63,141 bases of DNA from RGDT01 sp964630925 (GCA_964630925.1 CAZVZK010000051.1:1-63141), one strand, 5' to 3'. Shown: positions 32,232 to 41,230, counted from the stretch's first letter. The notes: generated from the sequence alone by a model not told the origin. Made by a program: numbers and translations.

Positions 32232-34109
32232 TTACGCCGCGAGGCGCGTCGCTCCGGCGTAGCCCACCGAGGGGCGGTAAAGGTCGAACCACTCCTGGAA
32301 CGCCAAGAGCGACAGGACGCGGTTGGCGAGGTTCGACTGCCCGGCGTAGAAGGCATCCAGCCAGCGCGTCACCACCTCGGGGCGGAACAGCCCGTGGGCC
32401 GACAGGCGCGAGGCGCCCAGCGTGTCGCGGACGTACTCCCGCAGGTGGCCGCCGAGCCAGGCGTTGATCGGCATCACGAAGCCTTCCTTCGGCCGATGCA
32501 CCATCTCCGGCGGGAAGTAACGCAGGGCCGCTTGCTTGAGCAGGTACTTCGTGCCTCCCTGGCGCATCTTCCACTCGTCGGGCAGCGAGGCGAGGTAGGT
32601 GATGAGGTCGGTGTCGAGGAAGGCGCTTCGCACCTCAAGCGAGTGGGCCATCGACAGCCGGTCCACGAACGCCAGCACCTGATCGGGGAAGAAGCCGGAA
32701 AACTCGGCCTCCAGCACGCGGTTCACCGGCCCCTTCGCCGTCAGGCCGGTGAAGTAGCCGCGCAGGTGCGCCAAGGTGTCGAAGGCCATGCCGGCGTCGG
32801 GCGTGTACAGCTCGGCCTTCTCGGCCTCCGACATCACCAAGAGCTTCGCGCGCCACTGCCAGTCGTGGTCGCTCGCCAGACGCGCGAGGAAATCGGGTTG
32901 GCCCTCGAACGGGCGGATCACCGAGGAGTCGCCGGTGCGCCGATATTCGGCGTAGTTCGACAGCGGCGTCGCCAATCGGTGCGACAGGTAGCTCGCCATC
33001 AGCTCGTCGGCGCCGTCGCCGGCGAGGGCCACCTTGACGTGCTTGCTGATGAGCTGCGATAGGAAGAAGGTGCTGACCACGCCGCCGTACGGCTCATCGA
33101 AGTGCGTCAGGATCTTGCGGAACGCCGCCGGGAAGTCGCCGGAGCCGATCGTCTCGACGTGATGCTCCGTGCCCCACCTCTTCGCCGTCCACTCGGCCCA
33201 GTAGCGGTCCTGATCTTTCCCAGCGGTTGTCGAGCCCCCGTCGTAGGCGAGGGTGAACGTCTTGATGCGCCCTGGCACCATCTCGGCGGCCAGGACCGTC
33301 GAGAGCGACGAATCGACCCCCCCCGACAGGAAGAAGCCGATGGGCACGTCGGCCATCAGACGCTTCTCGACGCCCTGCTTCAGCAGGTCGAGGAGCCGGT
33401 CCACGAGGTCGCGTTCGTCGCATTCCGCCAGCGAGGGGTCCGGCTCGAACGACAGCCGCCAGTAGCGCTCGACCACCGGCTCCCGGCCCTCGCGGTAATG
33501 GAGGCGGCTGCCGGGCGGCAACATCGAGATCCCCTCGAAGATGCTCAGCGGGTGCGGGACGTGTTTGTACGAGAGGTAGTGGTGCAGGGCCTCGCGGTTG
33601 AGGCGGCGCTCGAAGCCGGGCACCTGGAGGAGTGACTTGATCTCGCTGGCCCACCACAGGGCGCCGCCGTGCCGCATCCAGTACAGCGGCTTCTTGCCGC
33701 AACGGTCGCGGACCAGCAGCCCCTCGCGCTTCTCGGTGTCCCACACGGCCACGGCGAACATGCCGTCGATGTGCTTCGCCATCTCGGGGCCGTGGTCCTC
33801 CCACAGGTGGGGGAGGACCTCGGTGTCGCAGTGCGTGCGGAGCGTGTGGCCCTTCGCGACGAGCTTCGGCCTGAGCGTCGGGAAGTTATAGATCTCGCCG
33901 TTCTGGCAGGCGATGACGGTGCCGTCCTCGCTGGTCATCGGCTGGCGGCCGGTGGAGAGGTCGACGATGGACAGGCGGCGGGCGCCGAGGACGTAGCCGT
34001 CACCGCCGAGGGCATGCTCGTCGTCGGGGCCGCGGTGGACCTGCTGTGCCAGCATGCGCCGCACGGTGCGCGTGTCGCCGCTGCCGAAGACGCCCGCGAT
34101 TCCGCACAT
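32232..34109 (-). CDS. asnB: Glutamine-dependent asparagine synthetase-type amidotransferase
   Basis: 625 aa. Cys 2 (MCGIAGVFG) is the nucleophile of a class II glutamine amidotransferase domain (about 1-205, with RRLSIVDLSTGRQPM and NGEIYNF); residues about 230-600 are the AMP-forming synthetase domain with PP-loop SGGVDSS (262-268). It would use glutamine and ATP to amidate aspartate or a peptide or sugar acid. The cluster with radical SAM, GNAT and HTTM genes suggests a specialised modification role rather than housekeeping asparagine synthesis; the gene symbol reflects family only. It starts three bases after the HTTM stop. Confidence 0.9.
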   Translation of the reverse strand: MCGIAGVFGSGDTRTVRRMLAQQVHRGPDDEHALGGDGYVLGARRLSIVDLSTGRQPMTSEDGTVIACQNGEIYNFPTLRPKLVAKGHTLRTHCDTEVLPHLWEDHGPEMAKHIDGMFAVAVWDTEKREGLLVRDRCGKKPLYWMRHGGALWWASEIKSLLQVPGFERRLNREALHHYLSYKHVPHPLSIFEGISMLPPGSRLHYREGREPVVERYWRLSFEPDPSLAECDERDLVDRLLDLLKQGVEKRLMADVPIGFFLSGGVDSSLSTVLAAEMVPGRIKTFTLAYDGGSTTAGKDQDRYWAEWTAKRWGTEHHVETIGSGDFPAAFRKILTHFDEPYGGVVSTFFLSQLISKHVKVALAGDGADELMASYLSHRLATPLSNYAEYRRTGDSSVIRPFEGQPDFLARLASDHDWQWRAKLLVMSEAEKAELYTPDAGMAFDTLAHLRGYFTGLTAKGPVNRVLEAEFSGFFPDQVLAFVDRLSMAHSLEVRSAFLDTDLITYLASLPDEWKMRQGGTKYLLKQAALRYFPPEMVHRPKEGFVMPINAWLGGHLREYVRDTLGASRLSAHGLFRPEVVTRWLDAFYAGQSNLANRVLSLLAFQEWFDLYRPSVGYAGATRLAA

Positions 34110-34112
34110 GGG

Positions 34113-35564
34113 TCAACCCCTCATGGAGACATAGCTGCCAGGCCGCACGCCCTCACGCAGGGGCGAATGGCCGGCGGCGCCGCGGATGGACACCGTGCCG
34201 CACAGCTCCTCCTCGCGGACGGTGCCGGCGTGCGGGTCGACGAAGAACAGGGCGGCGGGCAGGTGCGAGAACTCGCCGCCTTCCTTGCGGATGCTGACGT
34301 ACTCGAACACCAGCGACGTGCCGGCGGGGCAGGGCAGGGTGCGGGCGTAACGCAGCACCCGCTGCTGGAAGATCTCGTTGTTGCTCGGGTAGTACTTGAG
34401 CGTGGTGAACAGGCTCGTCACCGTGATGCACTCGCCGACGTGGTTGAAGCGCGAGCCGACGGTGTCGTAGTTAGACAGCAGGGTGCGCGATCCGTCGGCC
34501 TCCTGGCGGTAGACGTTCACGTAGAAGGAGGTGTGGTCGAAGCTGAACACACGCCAGATGATGATGCCGAAGGCGTTCGTCCACGCCTCCAGGGCGCCCT
34601 GGAGCGGCGTCCAGAACGCCTTGCCGGAGTAGAAGTTGTAGAACAGGCCGGCGTGTGACAGCGGCAGGAGGATGAGGTACGCCGTCAGGAAGCAACCCAC
34701 GGCCCAGGTGAGCCAGGCGGGGGCGGCGCCGGCGGCGGGGGCGGTGACGAGCGATCCGCCGATGAGGGCGCCGGCGGGGTCGGCCGTGGTGAAGAAGACG
34801 AAGCAGCCGAGGATGACCATCGGGCACAGGACGAGGAGGCGGATGGTGACGCCGATGTAGACGAAACTCATGGCTATCGCGAGGCCGCCGAGCCAGCGTG
34901 TCTGGGGGATGAGCATGAGGATGGCGGCGACGACCTCGGTGCCCCAGGCGAGCTGGTTGAAGACCCAGAACAGGAGGCCCTGCGGCTTGAAGCGCGAGTA
35001 GAAGCGGTGCAGGTAGCCCCACATGGGGTTGACCATGCCGCACTCCATGCCGTCGTTGAACAGGTAGCCGGCGGTCGATTTGTAGAGGCCCGCCGACAGC
35101 ATGATGAGGGCGAAATCGACCTGGAGGACGAGGACGCCGAGCGGCAAAAGCTGCGGGGCGTGGAGCCTGCCGAATTCCATGATCGCGACGGCGGCGGCGA
35201 GCCAGTAGGTGAGGAAGCCGGGGGCGCCCATGCCGCGGACGACGCCGCGCCACCGCATCTGGATGTGGAAGTAGTGGGCGCAGGCGAGGTTGAACAGGAC
35301 GGGGATCATGCCGCCGACGCCGAAGACGAGGCAGAGGCACGAACACATCCACGCCGCCCAGACGAGGGGCAATACGACAGGGTTCTGGATGCAATCGACG
35401 TAGGGGGAAGATTCGCCGTAGCCGCCGTACCTCTCGCTTTGGAAGAAGCGGCGTGCGTGCGGCAGCGTGAGCGCGAGGCTCCAGAAGGTGAGCACGCCCG
35501 TTGCGGAGCGGAAGAGGGTGAGGAGGCTGTCGGACAGGTGCGGCCAGGGGAACCAGTCGAGCAT
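34113..35564 (-). CDS. HTTM-domain multipass membrane protein
   Basis: 483 aa from ATG at 35564. The N-terminus (LTLFRSATGVLTFWSLALTL) and several long hydrophobic helices (about six between residues 10 and 330) fit the HTTM family, related to vitamin K-dependent gamma-glutamyl carboxylase; YLFNDGMECGMVNPMWGYLH is a typical intramembrane-loop segment. The last 150 residues look soluble (HVGECITVTSLFTTLKYYP). HTTM proteins are thought to modify peptides or lipids at the membrane, but few are characterised. The start lies inside a 55-bp repeat at an assembly gap; only the copy next to the gene is needed. Confidence 0.8.
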   Translation of the reverse strand: MLDWFPWPHLSDSLLTLFRSATGVLTFWSLALTLPHARRFFQSERYGGYGESSPYVDCIQNPVVLPLVWAAWMCSCLCLVFGVGGMIPVLFNLACAHYFHIQMRWRGVVRGMGAPGFLTYWLAAAVAIMEFGRLHAPQLLPLGVLVLQVDFALIMLSAGLYKSTAGYLFNDGMECGMVNPMWGYLHRFYSRFKPQGLLFWVFNQLAWGTEVVAAILMLIPQTRWLGGLAIAMSFVYIGVTIRLLVLCPMVILGCFVFFTTADPAGALIGGSLVTAPAAGAAPAWLTWAVGCFLTAYLILLPLSHAGLFYNFYSGKAFWTPLQGALEAWTNAFGIIIWRVFSFDHTSFYVNVYRQEADGSRTLLSNYDTVGSRFNHVGECITVTSLFTTLKYYPSNNEIFQQRVLRYARTLPCPAGTSLVFEYVSIRKEGGEFSHLPAALFFVDPHAGTVREEELCGTVSIRGAAGHSPLREGVRPGSYVSMRG

Positions 35565-35755
35565 GGGTCGCCTCCGAGGCCCCGCCCTCAAGGGCGGGTC
35601 NNNNNNNNNNNNNNNNNNNNNNNNNNNNNNNNNNNNNNNNNNNNNNNNNNNNNNNNNNNNNNNNNNNNNNNNNNNNNNNNNNNNNNNNNNNNNNNNNNNN
35701 AGGGGAACCAGTCGAGCATGGGTCGCCTCCGAGGCCCCGCCCTCAAGGGCGGGTC
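35546..35755. other. 100-N gap flanked by a 55-bp direct repeat
   Basis: Bases 35546-35600 and 35701-35755 are identical, separated by exactly 100 N. Merging the two copies removes the gap. The repeat contains the first codons of the HTTM gene and part of the palindrome. Confidence 0.9.
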
Positions 35756-35855
35756 TACAAACCCAAGCCCGGTGAACCGGGCTGAAGAAGGGTGGCTGTC
35801 GGTTTTCAGCCCCGTTCACGGGGCTTGGGTTTGTAGACCCGCCCTTGAGGGCGGG
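35736..35855. repeat. Composite palindrome with 51-bp arms
   Basis: Arms 35736-35786 and 35805-35855 pair with only two mismatched positions around an 18-base loop. Each arm contains its own hairpins (CCCGCCCTCAAGGGCGGG and AGCCCGGTGAACCGGGCT), and the two arm differences lie at paired positions of that second hairpin. It resembles REP-type interspersed elements. The right arm encodes the last 14 or so residues of the GNAT gene. Confidence 0.8.
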
Positions 35856-36376
35856 TCGGGGCCGGACGTGGGCGTCCGCAGCCGCCCGAGCAGGTGGACA
35901 TCGACGTAGCGGTCGCCGGCCCAGCGGTCCTCGCGGAGCAGGCCCTCGGCCTGATAGCCCGCCTTCTCGAACGCCCGCCGCGCCCGCGGGTTGTGGCCCA
36001 GGACGTAGGCGTACAGCCGACGCAGGTTCAGGCGCGAGAAGCCGTAGCGGCTGACGAGGTCAATCGCCTCGGTGCCGACACCCTTGCCGTGGTGGGCTGA
36101 CGCGCCGATCACGACGCGGACCTCGGCCTTGTGGTGCCGCCAGTCGATGCCCCACAGCCAGATGTTACCGACGTGCTCGTCGCCGCATTCCAGGGCGAAC
36201 AGGACGGCGTCGGGGTTGGACTGCATCGCCGCGAACCACTTCTCGTGGTCGGCGTCGCTCACGGGGCGTGAGCGGTCGAGGAGGTGGGCCAGCTCGGGGT
36301 CGTTGGCCCACTCCCGCGTCCGCGCCAGGTACTTGCGGTCGAATGGCCGCAGGCTCACGTTCGCGCCATTCAGCAT
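35816..36376 (-). CDS. GNAT-family N-acetyltransferase (RimJ/RimL-like)
   Basis: 186 aa. Acetyl-CoA-binding signature region HHGKGVGTEAIDLVSRYGF at about residues 95-113, and the typical HNPRARRAFEKAGYQAEGLL (about 128-147). It acetylates an amino group, possibly on a protein terminus or amino sugar. The final residues (about 172-186, GPDPPSRAGLQTQAP) come from an inserted palindromic repeat and are probably not part of the original fold. It starts one base downstream of the radical SAM stop. Confidence 0.85.
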   Translation of the reverse strand: MLNGANVSLRPFDRKYLARTREWANDPELAHLLDRSRPVSDADHEKWFAAMQSNPDAVLFALECGDEHVGNIWLWGIDWRHHKAEVRVVIGASAHHGKGVGTEAIDLVSRYGFSRLNLRRLYAYVLGHNPRARRAFEKAGYQAEGLLREDRWAGDRYVDVHLLGRLRTPTSGPDPPSRAGLQTQAP

Positions 36377-36377
36377 G

Positions 36378-37511
36378 TCAGGCGGCCTTGGTGACGGGAA
36401 GGGCGGCGGCGGGGGTGTAGACCTCCACGTCCTGGCCGAGGTCCTTCTGCATGACCTGTCGCAGGTGGTCGCCGGAGGTCTGCAACACCTTGAGCCAGCC
36501 GTGCTTCCAGTCGCGGACGCCGGCCAGCCACGCCGAGCAGCCGCGGCAAGGCCAGGCTTCGGCCCCGCGCCCCTCCAGGTGCATCTTGCGGTACCAGTCG
36601 AAGACCTCGCCGCGCCAGATGTCGCGGATCGACACGTCGTTGGCGTTGGGGAACAGCGACGCCGTCCGGAAGCTGATGTCCTGGCCGCACAGCGAGATCC
36701 GGCCCAGGGTGTCCACGTTGAGGCGTTCGAAGGGCCAGACGCACGGCTCCTTCTTCTCCGTGGGCAGCTCGGCGTAGAGGTGCTTGTCCATCGCGTTGCC
36801 GAGCTTGATCGACGTGTTGTCGTCCCACGACAGGAATTTGCGCGTGATCACCTCATCGACGCCGACCTCTTTGAGCCAGAAGTCGATGGCGGCTTCGAGC
36901 TTGCCCTCGATGGCCTCCTGGCGGATGATGCTGACGACGACGCGCGTGGGCATCTTCCACTTGAGGCGCAGCTCGAGGGCGGCGCGGACGTTGCCGACCA
37001 TGCGGTCCCACCACGCCTGCGGGTCGCGCGGCGGGCCGCCACGCGGCGGGCGGAGCTGGGCGTAGGTGACCGGGTCGCCGGCGTCCATCGAGAATTCGAT
37101 GAGGTCGATGCCGCTGCTGACCAGCCGCTCCAGCTTGCGGCGGTGCGGTGCGGACGGCCCGAACATGGAGCCGTTGGTGTTCATCCAGATGCGGGCGCCC
37201 TTCTCCTTGGCGAACTCGACCATGTCCACCATGTGCGGATGGAGCATCGGCTCGCCGCCGCCGGTGCAGCGCAGCCAGGCCTGGTGCGGGCCGGCCTCGG
37301 CGGCGATCTTCTGCCACAGTCCCACGGGGAAGAGGTCGCCGTCGCGCTCGCGGTAGAACTGGCGGATCTCGGAGTTGCCGTCGGTGTACGGGCAGTTGGG
37401 GCAGCCGTAGTTGCACGGGTAGATGATCGATAGGACGCACATGAGCGGGAAGTCTTCCGCACCGGTGCGGATGCCGAAGTCCGTGGCCTTGTCCGTCCGA
37501 CAGCCGTCCAT
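36378..37511 (-). CDS. Radical SAM protein with SPASM-like end
   Basis: 377 aa. The [4Fe-4S]/SAM motif is CNYGCPNC (Cys 33, 37, 40), followed by a TIM-barrel pattern with the SAM-binding region LRCTGGGEPMLHPHMV. The C-terminus has further cysteines (EPCVWPFERLNVDTLGRISLCGQD, PCRGCSAW), consistent with a SPASM/twitch domain that binds extra clusters, as in peptide- or sugar-modifying enzymes. It is the first gene of the radical SAM-GNAT-HTTM-AsnB unit and has a good promoter. The substrate is unknown. Confidence 0.88.
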   Translation of the reverse strand: MDGCRTDKATDFGIRTGAEDFPLMCVLSIIYPCNYGCPNCPYTDGNSEIRQFYRERDGDLFPVGLWQKIAAEAGPHQAWLRCTGGGEPMLHPHMVDMVEFAKEKGARIWMNTNGSMFGPSAPHRRKLERLVSSGIDLIEFSMDAGDPVTYAQLRPPRGGPPRDPQAWWDRMVGNVRAALELRLKWKMPTRVVVSIIRQEAIEGKLEAAIDFWLKEVGVDEVITRKFLSWDDNTSIKLGNAMDKHLYAELPTEKKEPCVWPFERLNVDTLGRISLCGQDISFRTASLFPNANDVSIRDIWRGEVFDWYRKMHLEGRGAEAWPCRGCSAWLAGVRDWKHGWLKVLQTSGDHLRQVMQKDLGQDVEVYTPAAALPVTKAA

Positions 37512-37564
37512 GGCTGCTCCTCCTGAATCGGGATCGCGTGGGCGGACGCCCGATCAAAGGAGCG

Positions 37565-37592
37565 ATAATAGCCTTGGGGCCATGCGTGTCAA
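37565..37592 (-). promoter_or_regulatory. Promoter of the radical SAM operon
   Basis: On the minus strand TTGACA (37592-37587), 16-bp spacer, TATTAT (37570-37565), 53 bases before the ATG. The -35 is the exact consensus. Confidence 0.6.
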
Positions 37593-37656
37593 TGCGAGTT
37601 CGCGCGCGGACGCCGGGCGGCGCGAAGGGCCGCCGCCCAGAATGCCCCCTTGGAGG

Positions 37657-37896
37657 TCACTTCGTGGCGAGCAGTTTATCCACGTCGGCCTGCACGATTC
37701 GTGAGGCGGGCTTGTCGAGCTTCATGCTCAACCAGGCGCGGACGACGGGCGTGTAGGGGAACGTGCCCTTGGCGATCATGTCCTTGATGCGGATGTCGCG
37801 GCGGACGCGCTCCTTCGACTTCTTCATGCCGTTCTCGCGGCGCGACAGGGCCATGTCGAACTGGCGCAGCTGTCGGCGGACGCGGCGGATACCCAT
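37657..37896 (-). CDS. Small basic protein of unknown function
   Basis: 79 aa from ATG at 37896, with a GAGGAG ribosome-binding site. Very basic first half (IRRVRRQLRQFDMALSRREN, then KKSKERVRRDIRIKDM), helical, with a conserved-looking ending ASRIVQADVDKLLATK. It has no Cys, so it is an unlikely RiPP precursor. A nucleic-acid-binding or ribosome-associated role is possible. It lies just upstream of the radical SAM operon but a separate promoter intervenes. Confidence 0.55.
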   Translation of the reverse strand: MGIRRVRRQLRQFDMALSRRENGMKKSKERVRRDIRIKDMIAKGTFPYTPVVRAWLSMKLDKPASRIVQADVDKLLATK

Positions 37897-37979
37897 CTTC
37901 AGCTCCTCGATCGATGCCGTGTTCCCAATGGGAAAAGAGTAATGTAGCAGGCCCCATCCCGCTCGGGAAGGGCGGCACG

Positions 37980-40037
37980 TCATTTCCGCGCCACCGTGAC
38001 CACCTTCTTCAGCCGGGCCTCGCGCTCCTGTGCCTCCTTCAGCGCCGCCTCAGCCGCCGCGAGCGGCGCCTTGTCGGCCGCGGCCTTCGCCTGCGCCGCC
38101 TTCAGCGCCACCTCCAGGGCGGGGATGGGCTTCGGGGCGTTCTGCGACGCGGCCAGGGCCAGGTTGTAGGCCTGTTGGGCCGGGGCGAGCGTCGGCTCGA
38201 CGGCACGCACGGCGGCGGCCAGGTCGTCCGAGGTCTTCTGCGAAAGCACCCACTCCGCCGACGCCTGCCCCGAGAGGGCGAGGGCACGCAGGGCGGCGGC
38301 CTGGAGCGCGGCATTGTCCTTGGCCCTGTCGGCGGCAGCGCGGACCTTGGATGCCGCGTCGGTCAGCTCCGTCGCCAGGATCTGCATGGCCTGCGTGTCC
38401 TGTTGGGCCCCCTTGAGGGCCGTCTGGGCGTTGGTCACCACGGTCCGCACCTGGTTCAGCTTCGCCTCGGCGGCCTTGGCGGCGGCCGCGGTGGTGGCGA
38501 CGAGGTTGCGGGCGTTGGTGAGGTCGGCGGTGACCTTGGCCAGGGCGGCGTCGGACGCCTTCGACGTGTTGAGCAGGGCGTCCCGAGCCTTCAAACGCTC
38601 GGCCGCGTCCCTGGTGGCCTGGGCGAGCTGGTCGGCCATCGACGCGGGGTTGGCAGAGAGGGTGCCGAGACGCTTGCCGTCGGCGGTGTTCCAGACGACG
38701 ATCTGGCCGGTCCAGTCGCCGGCGATGGCGCGCTTGCCGTCGTGGGTGAGGACGGCCTTGAGGGCGAGGTCGGGGAACGCCTCGAACGTGCGCTGGGCGG
38801 TGCCGTTGCCGTCCCACAGCTTGGCGGTGCGGTCGCGGCCGGCGGAGATGAGGCGCCCGTCCATGCCGAACTGCACGTCGAGGGCGCCGCCGCCGTGGGC
38901 GCCCCAGTTGCGGATCTGGTTGCCGTTCTCCATCTCGAATAGGCGGACGGTGGCGTCCTCGCTCGAGGCGGCGACGACGTTGCTGTCCAGGCGCCAGGAA
39001 AGAGACGTGACGGACGCGGTGGGGCCGCGGAGGGCGTGGAATTCGCGGCCGTTGCCGGCCTCCCAGACGAATACGCCGCCGTTGCGGTCGCCGGTGGCGA
39101 GGAGGACGCCGTCGGGGCTGAACTCGAGGGCGGTGACCCAGTCGGTGTGCTTCTTCATCTCGTGGGCCAACTTGCCGTCCTTCGTCGAGTAGATGCGGAC
39201 CATCTTCGAGGGGCCGCCGAGGGCGACCAGGGACTGGTCCGGGCTGACGTCGGCGGCCAGGACGGAGTCGGACTCGTCGCCGACGGTGAAGAGGCGTTCG
39301 CCCTTGGTGACGCTCCAGATGACGACCTTGCCGGACTTACCGGCCTGGCCGCCGCCGGCGAGGAGGAGGCCGCCGTTGCGGGAGAACTTGAGGACGTTGG
39401 GCGTGCCCTCGGGGAAGGGGAGGATGCCGAGGAGGTCGAGGGTGTCGGCGTTGTAGAGGAGGACCTGGCGCTGGCCGCCGACGGCGACGAGGGGGGACCA
39501 GGGGTTGGCGGCGAGAGCGGTGATGGCGGTGTCGCGGGCGGCGGTCACCACCGGATCGAGCTTCAGGGTGGCCGGGGGCATGGGGGGCACCGCGGGCTTG
39601 CCCTTGGCAACTCCCTTGAGGGTGAAATCGACCTTGGGCCTGTCGGGGATGACGACCTTGCTGCCGCTGTTCTCGGGCGCGCCGTCGCTGATCCACTTGT
39701 GGACGACGGCTAGGACGGCGGCCTCGGGCTTGGGCGACTTGGGCGGCATGATGGGCTCCTTCGAGTGGGCCATCAGCTGGTAGAGGAGGCTGTTCTCGGG
39801 GTCGCCGGGCTTGACACTCACGCCGGAGGAGCCGCCGATCATCATGGCGGTGTAGTTATTCAGGACGAGGCCGCCACGCTTCTTGTCGCTGCCGTGGCAG
39901 GCGACGCACTTGTCCTTGAAGATGGGGAGGACATGTTCGTCGAAGGTGGTGCGTTTGGCTGCGGCCTTGGGCTGCGCGGACGCCTCGGACGAGAACGCGA
40001 TAAGCAGGGGGAGCGCGAGCAGGGGCAGGTATCGCAT
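37980..40037 (-). CDS. Planctomycete cytochrome c-WD40-coiled-coil protein
   Basis: 685 aa. Signal peptide (residues 1-21), a planctomycete-type cytochrome domain with heme motif CVACHGS (44-50) and DGAPENSGSKVV, then seven-bladed WD40-like repeats (about 150-450; LEFSPDGVLLATGDRNGGVF, VTSLSWRLDSNVVAASSEDA), and an Ala-rich coiled coil to the C-terminus (about 490-680). It is a common secreted architecture in this phylum; function is not known. It should be exported. Its 3' end is followed closely by the small basic gene on the same strand. Confidence 0.85.
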   Translation of the reverse strand: MRYLPLLALPLLIAFSSEASAQPKAAAKRTTFDEHVLPIFKDKCVACHGSDKKRGGLVLNNYTAMMIGGSSGVSVKPGDPENSLLYQLMAHSKEPIMPPKSPKPEAAVLAVVHKWISDGAPENSGSKVVIPDRPKVDFTLKGVAKGKPAVPPMPPATLKLDPVVTAARDTAITALAANPWSPLVAVGGQRQVLLYNADTLDLLGILPFPEGTPNVLKFSRNGGLLLAGGGQAGKSGKVVIWSVTKGERLFTVGDESDSVLAADVSPDQSLVALGGPSKMVRIYSTKDGKLAHEMKKHTDWVTALEFSPDGVLLATGDRNGGVFVWEAGNGREFHALRGPTASVTSLSWRLDSNVVAASSEDATVRLFEMENGNQIRNWGAHGGGALDVQFGMDGRLISAGRDRTAKLWDGNGTAQRTFEAFPDLALKAVLTHDGKRAIAGDWTGQIVVWNTADGKRLGTLSANPASMADQLAQATRDAAERLKARDALLNTSKASDAALAKVTADLTNARNLVATTAAAAKAAEAKLNQVRTVVTNAQTALKGAQQDTQAMQILATELTDAASKVRAAADRAKDNAALQAAALRALALSGQASAEWVLSQKTSDDLAAAVRAVEPTLAPAQQAYNLALAASQNAPKPIPALEVALKAAQAKAAADKAPLAAAEAALKEAQEREARLKKVVTVARK

Positions 40038-40126
40038 GCTTGGTCCTTCGGAGGTCGCGTTGGGAGGGCGTGGGACGCGCCACGATCGGCGCGGGCGGCG
40101 GGTGGTTACGGTCCGGCAGTAGAGTG

Positions 40127-40155
40127 ATTATAGCGAATCGTGGGCCGGCGATGAA
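40127..40155 (-). promoter_or_regulatory. -10 element of the cytochrome-WD40 gene
   Basis: A perfect TATAAT on the minus strand at 40132-40127; with a 17-bp spacer the -35 is TTCATC (40155-40150). It would give a leader of about 80 bases. Confidence 0.4.
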
Positions 40156-40174
40156 GGGTTTTTCGGGGGAAGTG

Positions 40175-40198
40175 GGTGCGAAGGTGCGAAGGTGCGAA
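40175..40198. repeat. Three tandem GGTGCGAA units
   Basis: Exact 8-bp unit repeated three times upstream of the cytochrome-WD40 promoter. Confidence 0.8.
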
Positions 40199-40265
40199 GC
40201 ATCCTCGGCACCTCGCCGGGCGAGCGGGTCGGGGTGTCAGTCTCTGCCTGAGGGCGAGGCGGCGA

Positions 40266-41132
40266 TCAGCGACATCCCTTGCCGCCCGCCGCGCCGTTCT
40301 TGGCGTGCGCCGCCCCGTTCTTGCCGTCCTTGCCCTTCTTCCCCGGCGGCCGATTGTCCCGTTTCTCATCGGCCGGTGTCACCAGATGGCGGTCATTGCC
40401 CTCCTTCACCCCACCCGGCAGCGGGCCGACCAGGGCGTCGCGCATCCGCCGGAGCATCTCGGCGTAGGAGTGGCCCGCCCCGTCGCGCCCGCCCACGTCG
40501 GGCATGTACGCCGGGCACGCCTCCAGCACCTCCGCCAGCCCGTCCGGCACCCCGCGCCCCTCGCGCAGCCAGTCGGGCGCCCAGTCCGCCTTGCTCGCCA
40601 TGTACGGCCCCGCCTTCTCCGGCACCAGCTCCGCCCCCTCCTCCTCGTTCGCCGTCTGCCTGAGCATGCCCTCGGCCAGCGTCCTGCCCATGTGCGCCTG
40701 GACGTGCCCCGCCACCACCTGCGCCAGCTCACACATCATCCACGCCGGCAGGCGCTCGAACAGCCCCTTCATGTCCTCCGGCGTCGCCCCCTGCCGCCGC
40801 AGCGCCAGCTCGTGCGCGTCCAGGGCGTCGGGGTCGGCGGAGGGCCCGGGCCCGCCCCCGGCGTACTGCATCCACAGGCGCGCGGCGGCGGTGTCGCCCG
40901 CCATGCCCCTGGCGAGCATCGCCCCCATCAGCCCGCGCATCGCCTCCGGAGTCGCGCACTCCGCCGCCGCCTTGCGGATCATCGCCGTCTGCCGCGCGTA
41001 CGGGTTCCCCGGACCGCCCCTGTTGCCGAGGGTGAACCGCCCGTCGGAGGCGCGGCCCCCGTCCGTGGGCTGGCCGCCCGTCGTGCTGTTCGTAGGGCCG
41101 TTGTCCGCCACGCCGTTGTTCTTGCCTGCCAT
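40266..41132 (-). CDS. Unknown protein with DUF5681-like N-terminal motif
   Basis: 288 aa from ATG at 41132. An Asn/Gly/Thr-rich start leads to GRFTLGNRGGPGNPYARQTA (about residues 32-51), a motif like the GxxGNP start of DUF5681 proteins, which in some cases are phage small-terminase relatives. Helical middle (LMGAMLARGMAGDTAAARLWM), an Asp/Glu-rich second half and a Lys/Gly/Ala/Asn-rich tail. There is no phage gene nearby, so a terminase role is not supported. No signal peptide. The function is unknown. Confidence 0.6.
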   Translation of the reverse strand: MAGKNNGVADNGPTNSTTGGQPTDGGRASDGRFTLGNRGGPGNPYARQTAMIRKAAAECATPEAMRGLMGAMLARGMAGDTAAARLWMQYAGGGPGPSADPDALDAHELALRRQGATPEDMKGLFERLPAWMMCELAQVVAGHVQAHMGRTLAEGMLRQTANEEEGAELVPEKAGPYMASKADWAPDWLREGRGVPDGLAEVLEACPAYMPDVGGRDGAGHSYAEMLRRMRDALVGPLPGGVKEGNDRHLVTPADEKRDNRPPGKKGKDGKNGAAHAKNGAAGGKGCR

Positions 41133-41230
41133 CGTCACTCCGGACCTGCTGTCTCTGTTCTTGTGGACGCTGGACAGTCTCCAGCACCGCGCAGGGTAAC
41201 ACACGGCGCGACAAAGTAGATGGCGACTTT

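Noticed and set aside
35565..35819. N-terminal extension of the HTTM gene through the gap
   Set aside because: It translates the palindrome and the Ns; the protein has a good ATG at 35564.
40175..40198. CRISPR-like short repeats
   Set aside because: Only three contiguous 8-bp units with no spacers and no cas gene.
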